This document shows positions 5,559 to 7,607 of a stretch of 7,607 bases of DNA, in pieces. The DNA is from Candidatus Scybalocola fimicaballi (GTDB lineage Bacteria > Bacteroidota > Bacteroidia > Bacteroidales > Paludibacteraceae). The position numbers and the translations under genes are program-made. Each line of letters starts with the position of its first letter. Position 1 is the first letter of the stretch. The stretch is from assembly GCA_002317115.1 (NCBI GenBank), contig DCIP01000224.1, forward strand, positions 1-7,607. Direction: 5' to 3'. A model generated the notes under the pieces. It did no database searches. It was not told the origin of the DNA and was given only the letters and a program-made list of their open reading frames with translations.

Positions 5559-6419
5559 TTAGTATGTCAAAATTTCAAGACCGTCCTCTCTCATTACGAA
5601 AGTATGCTCCCACTGTGCTGATGGCAACAAGTCGGCTGTACGGACTGTCCAACCGTCTTTCTTATCGAATGTGACGTTGCGGACTCCCATGTTGATCATT
5701 GGCTCGATTGTGAAGACCATACCTGGCACAATCAACATTCCAGACATCTTCTTGCCGTAGTGGCAAACCTCTGGTTCCATGTGAAATTTCAAGCCAACAC
5801 CGTGTCCACACAACTCTCTAACCACTGAATAGCCGTTTGCTTTGGCATGCTTCTCGATAGCGTTACCAAAGTCGCCGACGAATGTGAATGGCTTACAGAT
5901 GTCGACAGCCAAATCAAGACACTCTTTTGCGACGTCGACAAGACGCTTCTTCTCTGGTGTTGTCTCACCGATGATAAACATACGTGAAGCGTCGGCATAA
6001 TAGCCATCAAGGATAGTTGTGCAGTCCACATTAACGATATCTCCCTCCTTCAACACTTCGTTTGTGCTTGGAATACCATGGCATACAACCTCGTTTCTTG
6101 ACACACAAACGCTCTTAGGGAAACCTTCGTAGTTCAAGCAGGCTGGAATAGCTCCGTGGTCGATTGTGTACTGATATACGATATCGTCAATCTCCTGTGT
6201 GGTCATGCCTGGACGGATGGCTGCAGCCACTGCGTCAAGCACACCTGTATTCACCACACCACTTCTGCGGATTCCTTCAATCTGCTCCTCGTTAAGAACC
6301 AACTCGTTCTTAGGACACAAGAATCCACGATTCTGGAAGTTCAAAATCTTGCGGTCGAACTCTGTTGGCTCAACTCCCTTTGGCACTTTCCAGTTTAATG
6401 TCTTTCTTCCGAAAATCAT
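5559..6419 (-). CDS. map: Type I methionine aminopeptidase
   Basis: This cytosolic metalloenzyme removes the initiator methionine from nascent proteins when the second residue is small. The catalytic core covers residues about 43-284. The five metal ligands are visible: D132 (NVDCTT), D143 (YADASRMF), H206 (GHGVG), E239 (TIEPM) and E271 (WEHTF). Their spacing reproduces the E. coli set D97, D108, H171, E204 and E235 almost exactly. H114 (CHGIP) is the substrate-side histidine. At 286 residues the protein is longer than the about 264 of E. coli because of an N-terminal extension of roughly 38 residues with a KGVEPTEFDRKI segment; some Bacteroidetes homologues have a similar extension, so I keep the ATG at 6419. 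It has no Shine-Dalgarno motif and a long non-coding stretch upstream. The gene converges with the DUF4924 gene. Confidence 0.96.
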   Translation of the reverse strand: MIFGRKTLNWKVPKGVEPTEFDRKILNFQNRGFLCPKNELVLNEEQIEGIRRSGVVNTGVLDAVAAAIRPGMTTQEIDDIVYQYTIDHGAIPACLNYEGFPKSVCVSRNEVVCHGIPSTNEVLKEGDIVNVDCTTILDGYYADASRMFIIGETTPEKKRLVDVAKECLDLAVDICKPFTFVGDFGNAIEKHAKANGYSVVRELCGHGVGLKFHMEPEVCHYGKKMSGMLIVPGMVFTIEPMINMGVRNVTFDKKDGWTVRTADLLPSAQWEHTFVMREDGLEILTY

Positions 6420-6631
6420 CTTTGATTGTTGTTTATCATTTATATAAAAACAGAAAACAGCGACTGTAAAATCTCCTTCGGAGAGGTTTCGCTTGGAAAA
6501 CCCACAAACAAATTGTGGAGAAAACCCTTAACGGGGAAAATTCGAACGATGGAAAACCTATGGATGTTTTCTTGCGTTTTTTGTTTTTCTGCTTTAGGCA
6601 GTTTTCAGTGTCATTTGTGACACGTTTTCCA

Positions 6632-6665
6632 GTGCCTACAGCGAATGCTGTTTTTTATTAGGCAC
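6632..6665. repeat. Nested inverted repeat with internal T-run
   Basis: An outer pair GTGCCT (6632-6637) / AGGCAC (6660-6665) encloses an inner stem ACAGC (6638-6642) / GCTGT (6647-6651) with loop GAAT. Eight A/T bases, TTTTTATT, bulge on the right side. Read on the plus strand, the inner stem plus T-run looks like a weak terminator, although no plus-strand gene precedes it. The 8-base word CACGTTTT precedes (6621-6628) and ends (6663-6670) the structure as a direct repeat. Confidence 0.5.
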
Positions 6666-6693
6666 GTTTTATGTTTACATCTTAAACAAATAG

Positions 6694-6719
6694 AGAGACG
6701 CGTTGATGCACGTCTCTAC
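6694..6719. repeat. GAGACG-type palindrome, copy A
   Basis: AGAGACG (6694-6700) and CGTCTCT (6711-6717) pair perfectly around ten variable bases, and AC follows on the right. It is 45 bases from an identically built copy at 6737-6763. Confidence 0.75.
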
Positions 6720-6736
6720 AATTTGAATGTATTAAA

Positions 6737-6763
6737 TAGAGACGCGGCACGCCACGTCTCTAC
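6737..6763. repeat. GAGACG-type palindrome, copy B
   Basis: TAGAGACG (6737-6744) and CGTCTCTA (6755-6762) pair perfectly. The ten bases between them contain a further GGC/GCC pairing, so almost the whole element can fold into one hairpin. It begins 12 bases beyond the stop codon of the synthase gene and has the same orientation relative to it as the copy at 188-214 has to the RapZ-domain gene. Confidence 0.78.
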
Positions 6764-6774
6764 ATATTGTCAAA

Positions 6775-7607
6775 TTACAATTCCAAATCACCGTTAAGCA
6801 CCTCAAACCAAGGTAGACCCTGCTTGTTAAGCTGCTCCATGAATGGATCTGGATCAAACTCCTCTACGTTCCATACACCGGCTTTCTTCCACTTGCCAGT
6901 CAAGAACATCATACCGCCGATCATTGCTGGCACACCAGTTGTGTAGCTTACACCCTGCATTCCAGTCTCAAGGTACGACTCGTGGTGGCTACAGTTGTTG
7001 TAAACGTAGTATGTCAACTCCTTACCGTCCTTGCCAATACCCTTGATACGGCATCCGATTGATGTCTCACCCTCGTAGTTCTCACCAAGATCCTTTGGAT
7101 TAGGAAGGACTGCCTTCAAGAACTGCAATGGAACGATCTTAACACCGTTGTACTCAACCTCGTCGATTCTTGCCATACCGATGTTCTGAATCACACGCAA
7201 GTGAGTTAGGTACTCCTGACCGAAAGTCATCCAGAAACGTGCACGCTTGATAGTAGGGAAGTTCTTAACCAACGACTCCAACTCCTCGTGGTACATCAAG
7301 TACGACTCCTTTGGTCCGATGTTAGGGTATGTAAGAGGCTTGTGGATCTCAAGTGCTCCTGTCTCAACCCACTTTCCATCCTGGTAGTAGCGACCCTTCT
7401 GAGTGATCTCACGGATGTTGATCTCTGGGTTGAAGTTAGTTGCGAATGCCTTGTGGTGGTTACCAGCGTTACAGTCGACGATATCAAGGTAGTTCATCTC
7501 CTTGAAGTGGTGCTTAGCTGCGTAAGCTGTGTAGACACCAGACACACCTGGATCGAAACCGCAACCAAGGATTGCAGTCAAACCCGCGTCTTCAAATCTT
7601 TTCTTGT
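6775..7607 (-). CDS. Carboxynorspermidine/carboxyspermidine synthase (saccharopine dehydrogenase family), C-terminal part
   Basis: The frame enters from the right edge and 276 residues are visible; family members are near 400, so roughly the first third with the NADPH-binding Rossmann motif lies outside. Diagnostic segments are LGCGFDPGVSGVYTAYA, ATNFNPEINIREIT, RFWMTFGQEYLTHL, YYVYNNCSHHESY, SYTTGVPAMIGGMM and EEFDPDPFM. The enzyme condenses aspartate beta-semialdehyde with putrescine or 1,3-diaminopropane using NADPH, giving carboxyspermidine or carboxynorspermidine; a PLP-dependent decarboxylase then forms spermidine or norspermidine. This is the alternative polyamine route used by Bacteroidetes and Vibrio. 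Which diamine is used cannot be told from sequence. A possible TTG start at 7581 is internal: the conserved frame continues upstream as KKRFEDAG. Codons are strongly biased to AAG, AAC, TAC and GGT, suggesting high expression. GAGACG palindromes follow the stop. Confidence 0.92.
   Translation of the reverse strand, partial: KKRFEDAGLTAILGCGFDPGVSGVYTAYAAKHHFKEMNYLDIVDCNAGNHHKAFATNFNPEINIREITQKGRYYQDGKWVETGALEIHKPLTYPNIGPKESYLMYHEELESLVKNFPTIKRARFWMTFGQEYLTHLRVIQNIGMARIDEVEYNGVKIVPLQFLKAVLPNPKDLGENYEGETSIGCRIKGIGKDGKELTYYVYNNCSHHESYLETGMQGVSYTTGVPAMIGGMMFLTGKWKKAGVWNVEEFDPDPFMEQLNKQGLPWFEVLNGDLEL

Larger units (their letters stand above)
6420..6774. other. 355-bp non-coding, hairpin-rich intergenic region
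   Basis: I find no credible gene here on either strand and no consensus TTTG-N19-TAnnTTTG promoter for map. The region holds several inverted repeats: CCACAA/TTGTGG (6502-6518), GTGTCA/TGACAC (6608-6623), and a nested GTGCCT-ACAGC ... GCTGT ... AGGCAC structure (6632-6665). The word GGAAAA or its complement recurs at 6495, 6535, 6551 and 6626, with GAGAAAAC at 6518 and GTTTTC at 6566 and 6601. Two GAGACG palindromes occupy its right end. As a map 5' region or as the trailer of the synthase gene it is unusually long and structured. Confidence 0.7.

Noticed and set aside
6437..6450. Promoter for map from the TATATAAA-like stretch
   Set aside because: On the minus strand it reads TATAAATG, matching only part of TAnnTTTG, with no TTTG at the right distance.
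6691..6763. Possible two-repeat CRISPR array
   Set aside because: Only two units occur, each is internally palindromic with a different centre, the gap is short and no cas gene is present. A REP-like pair fits better.
7579..7581. TTG start codon for the synthase gene
   Set aside because: The conserved frame continues upstream to the window edge and family members have about 120 more residues before this point.

Overview
The window looks like a chromosomal housekeeping segment from a Bacteroidales genome, most likely Prevotellaceae. The order is well supported: DUF5063 and DUF4924 genes, the rplY-pth-hslR cluster, a carboxynorspermidine synthase-type polyamine gene, start codons with A-rich upstream sequence and no Shine-Dalgarno motif, and two promoters of the Bacteroidetes form TTTG-N19-TAnnTTTG. 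The family-level placement is inference.

Layout. (1) Positions 1-2923 hold a leftward operon read from 2923 down: a DUF5063 protein; a 586-residue protein joining a DEDDy (RNase D-like) 3'-5' exonuclease domain to an AmgK-like sugar kinase domain; a free-standing RapZ C-terminal domain whose start overlaps the previous stop by 11 bases; and, after a palindromic repeat, the start of a small membrane protein that runs off the left edge. (2) Positions 2924-3219 are a divergent intergenic region with one good promoter on each strand and a structured leader in front of rplY. (3) Positions 3220-4799 hold a rightward cluster, rplY (L25/Ctc), pth and hslR (Hsp15), whose products act on the 50S subunit, on peptidyl-tRNA and on stalled 50S-nascent chain complexes. 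(4) Positions 4800-4921 are a spacer with two hairpins and an 11-bp direct repeat. (5) Positions 4922-5470 encode a DUF4924 protein, followed by a strong bidirectional terminator and a TTTTCG hexanucleotide repeat. (6) Positions 5559-6419 are map (methionine aminopeptidase) on the minus strand. (7) Positions 6420-6774 are a 355-bp non-coding, hairpin-rich stretch with two GAGACG palindromes. (8) From 6775 to the right edge is the C-terminal part of a carboxynorspermidine/carboxyspermidine synthase on the minus strand.

The most interesting items are the exonuclease-kinase-RapZ_CTD arrangement and a hairpin leader in front of rplY. The first links an RNA-degrading fold, an amino-sugar-kinase-like fold and a domain that senses glucosamine-6-phosphate and RNA in Escherichia coli. 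The second has an internal loop that recalls the 5S rRNA loop E bound by L25. Both functional readings are inference. There are no tRNA, rRNA, CRISPR, phage, transposase or defence genes in the window.
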